This document shows, one piece after another, positions 1 to 8,039 of a stretch of 38,348 nucleotides of DNA (position 1 is the stretch's first letter; each line of letters starts with the position of its first letter). Position numbers and translations under genes: made by a program. The notes beneath the pieces were generated by a model. The model searched no databases, was not told the origin of the DNA, and saw only the letters and a program-made list of their open reading frames with translations. The DNA is from CALEUX01 sp037439945 (lineage in GTDB: Bacteria > Bacteroidota > Bacteroidia > Bacteroidales > Marinilabiliaceae), in assembly GCA_037439945.1 (NCBI GenBank), contig JBBIVA010000016.1:1-38348 (forward strand), in the 5' to 3' direction.

Positions 1-176
1 TTAAGTTATTGATTACATGCCTTAAATTTTGACAAATCGCTAAAGAAAAACTAAAAATTTGTAATCAGAAATGCTTTCAAATTAAGTTTTTTTAAAGCAG
101 CCTGTACCGACTATTCGGTAGGGTTAATCCCGGCTAAGTCATTAGCTCATTGCCTTTCTAATGACTAATCCGGGTT
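1..176 (+). repeat. Repeat family A, copy 1 (176 bp, structured, non-coding)
   Basis: This stretch matches 18629-18804 over 176 positions with no gaps and 6 substitutions, and its last 55 bases match 38294-38348 in reverse orientation. It has no open reading frame and no terminal inverted repeats. Visible structure: TGATTACA (10-17) can pair with TGTAATCA (60-67); TACCGA (105-110) pairs with TCGGTA (115-120) around a CTAT loop; and the 3' third folds as CCCGG..AGTCATTAG against CTAATGACT..CCGGG (about 128-174). The left boundary is uncertain because the window begins here. It resembles a REP or MITE-like dispersed element. Function is unknown. Confidence 0.85.
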
Positions 177-188
177 AAATATAAAAAA

Positions 189-405
189 ACACTACTGTCC
201 GATAAATTTTTCGATAAGATGCTATAATGCCAACTAATTGGGGTGTCCCTACAGTACACTGAAAATTGGGGTCGATTCATCTTTACCGATATTCTGTACC
301 TGACGGCACAGTACCGTTAGGGACTAAAGATCGGTAAAACACTTAATTGAGAATTGAACTTTTGTCCCGTTAGGGACAAAACCACTTTTTATCGGATAGT
401 AGTGT
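189..405. mobile_element. Transposase-less MITE-like element, family B, copy 1 (217 bp)
   Basis: The element is bounded by inverted termini, ACACTACTGTCCGATAAA on the left and the complement of TTTATCGGATAGTAGTGT on the right, with one mismatch between them. It is flanked by a perfect 14-bp direct repeat, TTAAATATAAAAAA, at 175-188 and 406-419, which reads as a target-site duplication. A second copy of the same length lies at 33012-33228; over the 215-bp core the two differ at 5 positions. There is no coding capacity. Internally it has TTTTGTCCC-GTTA-GGGACAAAA (360-381), a GTGTCC/GGACAC-type hairpin broken by one substitution here, and TTTACCGAT pairing with ATCGGTAAA. It was presumably moved in trans by a full-length insertion sequence elsewhere in the genome; the family cannot be named from this window. 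Confidence 0.85.
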
Positions 406-419
406 TTAAATATAAAAAA
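406..419. repeat. Right copy of the 14-bp target-site duplication of element B copy 1
   Basis: TTAAATATAAAAAA here is identical to 175-188 on the other side of the element. The left copy overlaps the final TT of repeat A, so element B inserted immediately beside an already present repeat A. Confidence 0.75.
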
Positions 420-516
420 ATATGTATTTCAGGCGCACTATATAACTGTTTCAATTTGAATTATAGCAAGGTAAGTTCATATAATTAGCCAGTCTTTACA
501 TATTGCGATTTATGTT

Positions 517-524
517 TAAATTTG
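517..524 (+). promoter_or_regulatory. Candidate Bacteroidetes -7 box for mtaB
   Basis: TAAATTTG matches the Bacteroidetes -7 consensus TAnnTTTG and lies 21 bases before the mtaB ATG at 546. No well-spaced -33 TTTG is visible, so the call rests on one box. Confidence 0.4.
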
Positions 525-545
525 CACCGCTTTTATAATAATATA

Positions 546-1805
546 ATGAAAATTGCTTTTAAAACACTTGGTTGTCGATTAAACCAATATGAAACAGATG
601 CTCTGGCTGCTCAGTTTTCGGGTAACGGTTATGAAGTTTCACAACAAGAAGAAGGGGCTGATGTTGTGGTGGTAAATACCTGTACGGTAACGAACCAAAG
701 CAATCAGAAATCACGTTATGTAATAAGTCATGCCAATCGTTTAAACCCCAATGCCCAACTGGTTATTACAGGTTGTATGGCCGAAAGTCACAAGGAACAT
801 CTTCAAAAAAAATTTCCTGGTGCAACCATAATCACTAATAAGGGGAAAAGTGGTATATACCATAGTGTTGACGCGTTACTTAAAACAGGAAATGCCAATT
901 TATCTGAAAATGATTATGACCTTTTTAGTTATCAGTCTTTTACAGAGATGTTTCATACACGTAGCCTTATAAAAATACAGGATGGTTGTGATAATTTCTG
1001 TACCTTTTGTATAATTCCATTTGTTAGGGGAAGGGCAATTAGTCGCTCAGCAGATAACGTGCTTCAAAATATTCGTGAAGTTGTTGAAAAAGGCGCTAAG
1101 GAAATTGTCATAACGGGAGTTAATATAAGCAGGTACGAATATGGGGATGTTAATTTCTCAGTCCTGTTGGAGAAAATTTTAAATCTTGACGGCGATTTTA
1201 GGGTACGTATTTCTTCAATTGAACCCGACCGGTTTGATGACCATTTCTTTAGTTTGATTGGTCACCCCAAACTTGCACCGCATCTTCATCTCTGTTTACA
1301 AAGTGGATCAGAGAAAATATTACTTTCAATGAGGCGCATGTATATGTTGCCCGATTTTATGAATATTGTTAACCGTGTTAGGGATGTAGATCCAAAATTT
1401 AATTTCACCACCGATGTAATTGTTGGTTTTCCGGGCGAAACAGACGAGGACTTTGAAGCAACTATGAAAGTTGCCCGGGAAGTTGGTTTTGGACATATGC
1501 ATATTTTTAAATATTCGGTGCGTGAAGGTACACGGGCTCAACGTTTGTCAAACCATGTACCCGACAAAATAAAAACCGTGCGGAGTAAAATAATGCATAA
1601 TATTGCCGAAAAATTGACAGCCGATTACAGGGCTATGTTTGATGGTACACGGCAAAAAATTTTGGTTGAGAAGTGGAAAGATGGAATAGCTTCAGGATAT
1701 AACGGTTATTTTGTACCTATGCAGTTTAGATCGGAAAATAAAAAACGAAATCGTTTTGAAACAATAATTGCAAATGTTAAGGATTTTGAAACACCTGTTG
1801 ACTAA
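546..1805 (+). CDS. mtaB: tRNA (N6-threonylcarbamoyladenosine37-C2) methylthiotransferase MtaB
   Basis: MtaB adds a methylthio group at C2 of t6A37 in tRNAs reading ANN codons, using S-adenosylmethionine and two iron-sulfur clusters. The 419-residue protein shows the full methylthiotransferase layout. The N-terminal UPF0004 domain carries its three cluster cysteines at C10 (TLGCRLNQYE), C46 and C77. The radical-SAM core has CxxxCxxC at C148, C152 and C155 (GCDNFCTFC), and a short TRAM-like tail follows. TLGCRLNQ and the GCDNFCTFCIIPFVRG region separate MtaB from MiaB and RimO. A TTG at 522 extends the frame upstream, but the ATG at 546 places the conserved MKIAFKTLGC start correctly. It is monocistronic, and repeat elements fill its upstream region. 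RimO, a paralogue acting on a ribosomal protein, lies at the other end of the window. Confidence 0.93.
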   Translation: MKIAFKTLGCRLNQYETDALAAQFSGNGYEVSQQEEGADVVVVNTCTVTNQSNQKSRYVISHANRLNPNAQLVITGCMAESHKEHLQKKFPGATIITNKGKSGIYHSVDALLKTGNANLSENDYDLFSYQSFTEMFHTRSLIKIQDGCDNFCTFCIIPFVRGRAISRSADNVLQNIREVVEKGAKEIVITGVNISRYEYGDVNFSVLLEKILNLDGDFRVRISSIEPDRFDDHFFSLIGHPKLAPHLHLCLQSGSEKILLSMRRMYMLPDFMNIVNRVRDVDPKFNFTTDVIVGFPGETDEDFEATMKVAREVGFGHMHIFKYSVREGTRAQRLSNHVPDKIKTVRSKIMHNIAEKLTADYRAMFDGTRQKILVEKWKDGIASGYNGYFVPMQFRSENKKRNRFETIIANVKDFETPVD

Positions 1806-1841
1806 ACTTCTTTAAATACATTTAAATTGATGGTTAATTAT

Positions 1842-1870
1842 TTTGTTTAATCCCCGTTTTGCTACCTTTG
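1842..1870 (+). promoter_or_regulatory. Candidate promoter for the metallo-hydrolase gene
   Basis: TTTG at 1842-1845 and TACCTTTG at 1863-1870 resemble the Bacteroidetes -33 and -7 boxes, with 17 bases between them, slightly shorter than usual. The ATG follows at 1879, only 8 bases after the -7 box, so a transcript from here would have almost no leader. Confidence 0.5.
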
Positions 1871-1878
1871 TTATTTAA

Positions 1879-2661
1879 ATGGAAAATAATAAAGTGACCA
1901 GTAAAATAACATTTCTTGGTACCGGTACCTCTCTTGGTGTACCAATGATAGCGTGTAAATGTCCGGTTTGTCTCTCCACTGATCCAAAAGATAAAAGATT
2001 GCGGTCGTCGGTACTGGTTGAAATATCAGGGAAAAATATAATTATTGATACCGGCCCCGATTTTAGATACCAAATGATAAGAAGCAATACCGCACATTTG
2101 GACGGAATACTGATTACACATGCTCATAAAGACCATACTGCAGGGCTTGATGATGTAAGGGCTTACAACTGGTTAAACGGTACACCCGCAAATGTTTTTG
2201 GTGAGCCAGGTGTTTTGGAAAGCCTCCGAAGGGAGTTTTCTTATGCTTTTTCGGAATCGGATTACCCCGGGAGGCCCGAAATTGTTCTTCACGGGATAAA
2301 TGAAAACACTTTTTACATTGGCGACATTCCGATAATACCCATCAGGGTAATGCACCATAAATTACCGGTTTTAGGGTTTCGAATAGGGGATTTTACCTAT
2401 ATTACTGATTCTAACCATGTTCCTGAAAGGGAGTATGATAAAATTATCGGTTCAAAAGTTATTGTTATAAACGGGTTGAGACATGAACCACACATTTCAC
2501 ACTTTAATCTTGACCAGGCAGTTGAATTGATTAAAATCTGGAACCCCGATAAGGGTTATATAACCCATATCAGTCATCAACTGGGATTGCACAATGAGAT
2601 TAACTCAAAACTTCCCCAGGGTATCGAACTGGGATATGATGGTTTAACCATAACAATTTAA
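1879..2661 (+). CDS. MBL-fold metallo-hydrolase, PhnP-like
   Basis: This is a 260-residue metallo-beta-lactamase-fold hydrolase of the PhnP / phosphoribosyl cyclic phosphodiesterase-like group. The dinuclear metal site is visible as HAHKDH (H81, H83, D85, H86), and further ligands are probably in the ITDSNHV, GLRHEPHISH and ITHISHQ segments. An N-terminal CKCPVC cluster (C26, C28, C31) after GTGTSLGVP is typical of PhnP relatives and may bind a structural zinc. There is no phn operon nearby, so a phosphonate role is not supported; orthologues in Bacteroidetes usually stand alone and have no settled substrate. The gene converges with rluF, 23 bases away. Confidence 0.85.
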   Translation: MENNKVTSKITFLGTGTSLGVPMIACKCPVCLSTDPKDKRLRSSVLVEISGKNIIIDTGPDFRYQMIRSNTAHLDGILITHAHKDHTAGLDDVRAYNWLNGTPANVFGEPGVLESLRREFSYAFSESDYPGRPEIVLHGINENTFYIGDIPIIPIRVMHHKLPVLGFRIGDFTYITDSNHVPEREYDKIIGSKVIVINGLRHEPHISHFNLDQAVELIKIWNPDKGYITHISHQLGLHNEINSKLPQGIELGYDGLTITI

Positions 2662-2684
2662 AATTAATTTGTATAATCTGGTTT

Positions 2685-3419
2685 TTACCCGTTATGGGTT
2701 TTTGAAGATAACGCAACCATGCGGTTTAGTTCATTTATCTCTTTGCTATTCAGATTTCTCCATTTGCCAACAGGCAAATCAAGGGTAATGTTCATTATCC
2801 TTACACGTTTTAAACGGGTCACCTTATAATCCAAATAATTGCACATACGCCTTATTTGCCTGTTTAGTCCCTGGGTTAAAATAATTTTAAAACTGGTATC
2901 GTTAATTTTTTCAACATGGCAATTTTGTGTAACAGTTCCTAATATTGGAATTCCATGGCCCATTTTAAATATAAAATCCCTGTTAATTGGTTTGTTTACA
3001 GTAACAATATATTCCTTTTCGTGTTTGTTTCCGGCTCGCAGAATTTTATTAACCATATCCCCGTGGCTTGTTAGAAAAATAAGTCCCTCACTGGCCTTGT
3101 CAAGGCGCCCAACAGGGAATATTCTTTCAGGGTGATTTATAAAATCAATAATATTGTTTTTTTCTGATTTTGTATCGGTGGTACAAACAATTCCTACCGG
3201 TTTATTAAATGCAATATAAATATGATTTTCTTTGGGTTCATTAATCAGTTTACCATCAACTCTTACTTCATCGCCGATAAAAGTTTTTGTTCCAACAACG
3301 GCAACCAATCCATTTATTGTTATCCTGCCATCAGCAATAAGTTTATCAGCTTCACGTCTTGAACAAAAGCCCACTTCACTTAAATATTTATTAATTCTTA
3401 TTTGCTGATTTTCTTCCAT
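2685..3419 (-). CDS. rluF: 23S rRNA pseudouridine(2604) synthase RluF-like
   Basis: This enzyme isomerises a uridine of 23S rRNA to pseudouridine, at U2604 if it follows E. coli RluF. The 244-residue protein has an N-terminal S4 RNA-binding domain (about residues 6-55, INKYLSEVGFCSRREADKLI) followed by an RsuA/RluB-type catalytic domain. The catalytic aspartate is D107 in PVGRLDKASEGL, and the family ends with GLNRQIRRMCNYL. The MCNYL and VTRLKRVRI segments favour RluF over RluB or RluE, but the exact target base is inferred. The ATG is followed at once by a short MEENQQ leader. Confidence 0.85.
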   Translation of the reverse strand: MEENQQIRINKYLSEVGFCSRREADKLIADGRITINGLVAVVGTKTFIGDEVRVDGKLINEPKENHIYIAFNKPVGIVCTTDTKSEKNNIIDFINHPERIFPVGRLDKASEGLIFLTSHGDMVNKILRAGNKHEKEYIVTVNKPINRDFIFKMGHGIPILGTVTQNCHVEKINDTSFKIILTQGLNRQIRRMCNYLDYKVTRLKRVRIMNITLDLPVGKWRNLNSKEINELNRMVALSSKTHNG

Positions 3420-3709
3420 GTTTATTTAAAGATTTACAAAAATTAATTAAAAAAATCCAGGGTTTGTTATTTTAGTATATTGATATATAGTAGTTTATAA
3501 TTACTTTATTGATGGTTAATTTTTTGAATATTTGCTTATAAAATCTATTGCAAACTGTTCAAAAATAGTAAAAAGTTCAAAAAAGGAATATCAAACAAAT
3601 AATTACTGTAATTATTATTAAATGTTTTTGTTAAATATTTGTTATCAGTAAACCTGACTAAAACTGTTATGATTTAGTATATTTAAAGTCGGTTCAAAAA
3701 TATAAAACC

Positions 3710-5302
3710 ATGAAGTGTTTGATGCTATTTACCTTAATAATGTTGGGATGTACAATTATTGCCCAGCAAATAAACCCCAATCCCTGGGTAATGAATACCG
3801 AAACAAGGAATGAAGTAACCTATCGAAACCCGGTAATTCCTGGCTTTTATCCCGACCCAAGTGTTTGCAGGGTTGGTGAGGATTACTATTTGGTAAACAG
3901 CACCTTTGAATACTTTCCGGGGGTCCCTGTATTTCATAGTAATGATTTGGTTAACTGGAAACAAATTGGGCACTGCATCCACCGTGAGGGCCAGATAAAG
4001 GGAGAAATAAACATTTTTGCCCCCACAATAAGGTACAACAACGGAACTTTTTATATGATAACAACCAACATAACGTTTGGAGGTAATTTTTTTGTTACAG
4101 CAACCAATCCCGCCGGACCATGGAGCGATGCCATTTGGGTAGATGTACCCGAAATTGACCCTGACCTGTTTTTTGATGATAACGGTAAAGCATACGTAAT
4201 TACTTCCGATTTTTCATTGGCTGAGATTGATGTTGCTACCGGTAAATTACTTACAGAAAGAAGAAAAATATGGAATTCAACAGGAGGCCGTTACCCTGAA
4301 GCCCCGCACATCTATAAAAAGGATGGATTTTACTATCTTTTGGCTGCCGAGGGTGGTACCGAGGAAGCACACATGGTAACAATTGCCCGTAGTAACAATA
4401 TTTGGGGCCCCTATATCAATAATCCTTCAAACCCAATTGCAACACATGTTAATATAGCGGGCATGGGGCAGCCAATACAGGGCATAGGACATGCTGATAT
4501 AATTCAGGCACATGATGCAAGTTGGTGGATGGTATTACATGGGTACCGAAGCGTAACAGGTTATCCGCCACATCACATATTGGGGCGTGAAACTTGCCTG
4601 GTACCTGTTAGCTGGCCACAAGGTGGGTGGCCTGTGGTAAATGGAAATGGTACAGTACCCGTGGAAATGACCTGCCAAACCTTACCCCAGAAAAAAAATG
4701 AACCCAATCCGGTGCGCTCAAATTTTAATAATAAACAGCTGGGACTGGAGTGGAATTACATTCAACCTCCGGATATGGGCAATTTCAAATTAATACCCGG
4801 AACAGGAAAACTTGTTATAACCGGCTCACCGTTAAAAATAGGTGAAAAAGGAAACCCTGCCTTTGTCGGAAGACGGCTCACTGATATAAAGTTTGAAGCA
4901 ACAACACGCCTTGAGTTTAATCCTGAAAATGAAAACGAAGAAGCAGGTATGGCCCTTGTAAATAACGGTTCTCATTTCGATATAATGGTTTATTCAAAAA
5001 AAGGTAAGCGATATGTGGCTGTTAAACTCCAGTTTGGACAAACCAATTACAAATCAAAAGAAATTGAAATAGCACCGGGATTTGTTGATTTGCGGATTGA
5101 GGGTTCAGGGCCAGAATTTGTTTTTTCCTGTTCACAAAATAATAAAGAGTTTAAAATAGTTGATAAAGCAGATGCCCGCTTTTTAAGCACTCAAACCGTA
5201 GGATGGTTTACCGGAATTTATGTGGGATTATATGCAACCGGAAACGGATTGCCCGCAAAGAGTAAGGCCATTTATAACTGGTTTGAGTACAAGGGAATGT
5301 AA
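3710..5302 (+). CDS. Secreted glycoside hydrolase family 43 (beta-xylosidase / arabinofuranosidase type)
   Basis: This 530-residue exported enzyme probably removes xylose or arabinose from plant xylan fragments. Residues 1-20 form a signal peptide; MLGC at 11-14 is a possible but poor lipobox, and IIAQ just after it would suit ordinary signal peptidase cleavage. The five-bladed propeller (about 38-325) shows the GH43 triad: general base D49 (FYPDPS), pKa modulator D150 (EIDPDLFF) and general acid E197 (GRYPEAPH). Residues about 338-530 form the C-terminal concanavalin-like sandwich common in GH43 xylosidases (GH43_C2 type). It stands alone: no SusC/SusD pair or other polysaccharide-utilisation gene is present. 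Substrate specificity is inferred from the family only. Confidence 0.88.
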   Translation: MKCLMLFTLIMLGCTIIAQQINPNPWVMNTETRNEVTYRNPVIPGFYPDPSVCRVGEDYYLVNSTFEYFPGVPVFHSNDLVNWKQIGHCIHREGQIKGEINIFAPTIRYNNGTFYMITTNITFGGNFFVTATNPAGPWSDAIWVDVPEIDPDLFFDDNGKAYVITSDFSLAEIDVATGKLLTERRKIWNSTGGRYPEAPHIYKKDGFYYLLAAEGGTEEAHMVTIARSNNIWGPYINNPSNPIATHVNIAGMGQPIQGIGHADIIQAHDASWWMVLHGYRSVTGYPPHHILGRETCLVPVSWPQGGWPVVNGNGTVPVEMTCQTLPQKKNEPNPVRSNFNNKQLGLEWNYIQPPDMGNFKLIPGTGKLVITGSPLKIGEKGNPAFVGRRLTDIKFEATTRLEFNPENENEEAGMALVNNGSHFDIMVYSKKGKRYVAVKLQFGQTNYKSKEIEIAPGFVDLRIEGSGPEFVFSCSQNNKEFKIVDKADARFLSTQTVGWFTGIYVGLYATGNGLPAKSKAIYNWFEYKGM

Positions 5303-5425
5303 AAAAAGTGACCGTTAAATTTAATTTTCATTTTTATCCCATTTAATTACCGGCCATTTATAATAAAACCGTATTGACTAAAAATATTATCTTCGTGAAT
5401 TGAAACTGAATGAGCTTAAACATAA

Positions 5426-7783
5426 ATGAAAGTTTGCATAGCAGAAAAGCCAAGTGTTGCCAAGGAAATTGCTCAGGTTTTAGGAGCTAAAACACGTAAA
5501 GATGGATTTTATGAAGGTAATAACTATCAGGTAACATGGACTTTTGGTCATTTATGCAGCCTTAAGGAGCCCCACGACTACCTTCCGGAATGGAAGCAGT
5601 GGAACCTTACTTCATTACCAATTATCCCTTCGCCATTTGGCATAAAATTGCTTAATGATAAAGGTATTTTAAAACAGTTTAAAATTATAGAGAGCCTTGT
5701 AAAACCTGCTGAACTGGTTATTAATTGTGGCGATGCAGGCCAGGAAGGTGAAGTAATTCAACGTTGGGTACTTCAAAAAGCAGGCTGCAGTTGCCCTGTT
5801 AAAAGATTATGGATTTCATCTCTTACTGAAGATGCTATAAGAGAAGGATTTAACAAGCTTTACAATAGTGCCGATTTTGATATGCTTTACTCGGCTGGCA
5901 GTTCCAGGGCAATAGGAGATTGGCTATTAGGCATTAATGCTACCAGGTTGTACACATTAAAATATAGCCGCCCGGGGCAGGTTTTGTCAATAGGCAGGGT
6001 TCAGACTCCTACACTGGCGCTGATAGTTGATCGTCAGAAGGAAATTGACGATTTTAAACCACAACCCTTCTGGGAATTAAAAACGGTTTATAAGGGCGTT
6101 GCTTTTTCTGCCACTGAAGGTAAATTTTATAATAGGGAAGAGGCTCTCAGGGCACTTGAACAAATAAACGGTAAAGATTTTGAAATAACCGATTTTGGCC
6201 GTAAAAAAGGTAATGAGTCGGCCCCAAAACTTTTTGACCTTACTTCCTTACAGGTTGAGTGTAACCGAAAATTTGGTTTCTCGGCCGATGAAACTTTAAA
6301 AACCATTCAGACCCTTTACGAAAAGAAATTAACTACCTATCCCAGAGTTGATACCACATTTTTAAGCAACGATCTTTACCCTAAAATTCCAGGAATTCTT
6401 AAGGGGCTAACACCTTATAATGACCTGGTTGCCCCTTTGCTGAAAAGTAAAATTCCAAAATCAAAAAAAGTATTCGACGATACCAAGGTTACTGATCACC
6501 ATGCAATTATTCCCACTGGGCAGAGCCCTGCTAATGCCGGTCTGAACCGTGACGAAAAAATTGTATTTGACATGGTGGCCCGCCGTTTCATTGCAGTGTT
6601 TTACCCCGATAGTATTATTAATACAACAACTATTGAAGGAAAATCGGAAAACGTTTATTTTAAAACAAGCGGTAAACAAATTTTGGAAGAGGGGTGGAGG
6701 ATAGTGTTTAAATCAGGTAGTCAGGTAAATAACGATGAGAACATTTTACCTGAATTTATTAAAGGGGAAAAAGGACCACACGGGCCCGACCTAATTGAGA
6801 AGGAAACACAACCACCAAAGCCTTATACCGAGGCTACACTGCTAAGGGCAATGGAAACGGCGGGGAAACAGGTTGATGACGAAGAATTACGGCAGGCAAT
6901 GAAAGAAAACGGAATTGGCCGGCCATCAACACGGGCTGCCATTATTGAAACGTTATTTAAGCGTAAATACATAGTTAAAAACAAAAAAAACCTTGTTCCC
7001 ACCATAACAGGAATTCAGCTAATTGAGACAATTCATAACGGATTGCTAAAATCCCCCGAATTAACCGGAATTTGGGAAAAGAAACTGCGAGAAATTGAGA
7101 AAAGCAATTATGATGCATCTGTTTTTATGACTGAACTGAAGCAAATGGTTTCAGATATTGTTTTTATGGTAAAAAAGGAGCAATATTCACGAAAAATAGA
7201 AATGGTTGAAGATAATGCCCCAAGGGAACGACCCAACGAAAAAAATAACACGAAAAACAATCAAATCCTTTGTCCCCGCTGCGGTACAGGGATTATATTA
7301 AAAGGCAAACGATCATGGGGTTGTTCGCGATATAAAGAGGGTTGTTTAACCCTGGTTCCCTTTGATTATATGGGCAAAAAACTTACCCAGAGTAATGCCG
7401 ATATATTGTTTCGCAAAGGTAAAACCGGAATTATAAGAGGGTTTATTATTGATGGGCAGAAAACTGATGGTTACATAATTCTGGATGATAACTACCAATT
7501 AAGTTTCGAACAAGAAATCAAACCTGAATGGATTTGTCCAAAATGTAAAAAAGGAAATATTGTTAAGGGAAGAAATGCATGGGGATGCCTGAATTATAAT
7601 CAGGGCTGCCATGTTGTAATCCCATTTGAGTTTATGGGTAAACAAATAACCGAAAAACAGGCCGAAGACCTTATTTTGAGAGGAAAAACAGGTAAAATAA
7701 AAGGTTTTAAGGGTAAATCAGGTAGTGAAATAACGGGTAGAATAATCTGGAGTGCCGATTTTAATTTAGAAATTGAGAAATAG
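5426..7783 (+). CDS. topB: DNA topoisomerase III (type IA) with two C-terminal zinc-ribbon modules
   Basis: TopB passes single DNA strands through a transient nick and helps resolve recombination and replication intermediates. The 785-residue protein has an N-terminal Toprim domain (KPSVAKEIA at 8-16; acidic motif at 101-109, CGDAGQEGE), the type IA core and catalytic tyrosine Y305 in LTTYPRVDT. Residue 105 is glycine where E. coli TopB has the middle aspartate of DxDxE. After about residue 600 come two copies of a roughly 88-residue module, each with CPxC then WGCxxYxxGC, starting near 615 and 703. These make it longer than the E. coli enzyme (about 650). The bacteroidetal TopB group often carries such C-terminal modules. 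Expression looks monocistronic. Confidence 0.92.
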   Translation: MKVCIAEKPSVAKEIAQVLGAKTRKDGFYEGNNYQVTWTFGHLCSLKEPHDYLPEWKQWNLTSLPIIPSPFGIKLLNDKGILKQFKIIESLVKPAELVINCGDAGQEGEVIQRWVLQKAGCSCPVKRLWISSLTEDAIREGFNKLYNSADFDMLYSAGSSRAIGDWLLGINATRLYTLKYSRPGQVLSIGRVQTPTLALIVDRQKEIDDFKPQPFWELKTVYKGVAFSATEGKFYNREEALRALEQINGKDFEITDFGRKKGNESAPKLFDLTSLQVECNRKFGFSADETLKTIQTLYEKKLTTYPRVDTTFLSNDLYPKIPGILKGLTPYNDLVAPLLKSKIPKSKKVFDDTKVTDHHAIIPTGQSPANAGLNRDEKIVFDMVARRFIAVFYPDSIINTTTIEGKSENVYFKTSGKQILEEGWRIVFKSGSQVNNDENILPEFIKGEKGPHGPDLIEKETQPPKPYTEATLLRAMETAGKQVDDEELRQAMKENGIGRPSTRAAIIETLFKRKYIVKNKKNLVPTITGIQLIETIHNGLLKSPELTGIWEKKLREIEKSNYDASVFMTELKQMVSDIVFMVKKEQYSRKIEMVEDNAPRERPNEKNNTKNNQILCPRCGTGIILKGKRSWGCSRYKEGCLTLVPFDYMGKKLTQSNADILFRKGKTGIIRGFIIDGQKTDGYIILDDNYQLSFEQEIKPEWICPKCKKGNIVKGRNAWGCLNYNQGCHVVIPFEFMGKQITEKQAEDLILRGKTGKIKGFKGKSGSEITGRIIWSADFNLEIEK

Positions 7784-7943
7784 GGATAGGGGTATGATTT
7801 ATTGTTATAGTATTTGCTGTCATTTCCGGTTTTAGTAATTATATGGTTTACTTTTGCCTGCAAATTTTTATGATAAACAGGTTATTTTAAACCCAAATTA
7901 TTCAATAGGAGGCGAAGTATGAGCCGAACTATTTGATTTAATT

Positions 7944-8034
7944 GGGATAATCCCGATTTAGTGATTGTTTCAATTCCAAATCTTTGGAATTGATTACAGG
8001 CACTTTATCGATTACGCATTTTCAAATGCGTAAT
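7944..8034. repeat. Cluster of perfect short-loop hairpins between topB and mntP
   Basis: Three inverted repeats stand in a row. GGGATAATCCC is at 7944-7954. A perfect 10-bp stem, CAATTCCAAA with TTTGGAATTG around a TC centre, is at 7971-7992. A perfect 11-bp stem, ATTACGCATTT with AAATGCGTAAT, is at 8011-8034. The last lies 6 bases past the mntP stop on the minus strand. No T-run follows on either strand, so these are not standard terminators. The GATTACA and AATCCCG words echo repeat A, and the cluster may be a diverged relative or a separate REP family. It sits where topB and mntP converge. Confidence 0.6.
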
Positions 8035-8039
8035 TTGGG

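Noticed and set aside
122..176. Repeat A 3' hairpin as an integron attC site
   Set aside because: It lacks the GTTRRRY / RYYYAAC core sites, and no integrase or gene cassette is present.
1..420. CRISPR array
   Set aside because: The repeated units are 176 and 217 bp, dispersed and not tandem with spacers; no cas gene is present.
3710..5302. Polysaccharide utilisation locus around the GH43 enzyme
   Set aside because: No SusC/SusD pair, regulator or second glycosidase flanks it; neighbours are rluF and topB.
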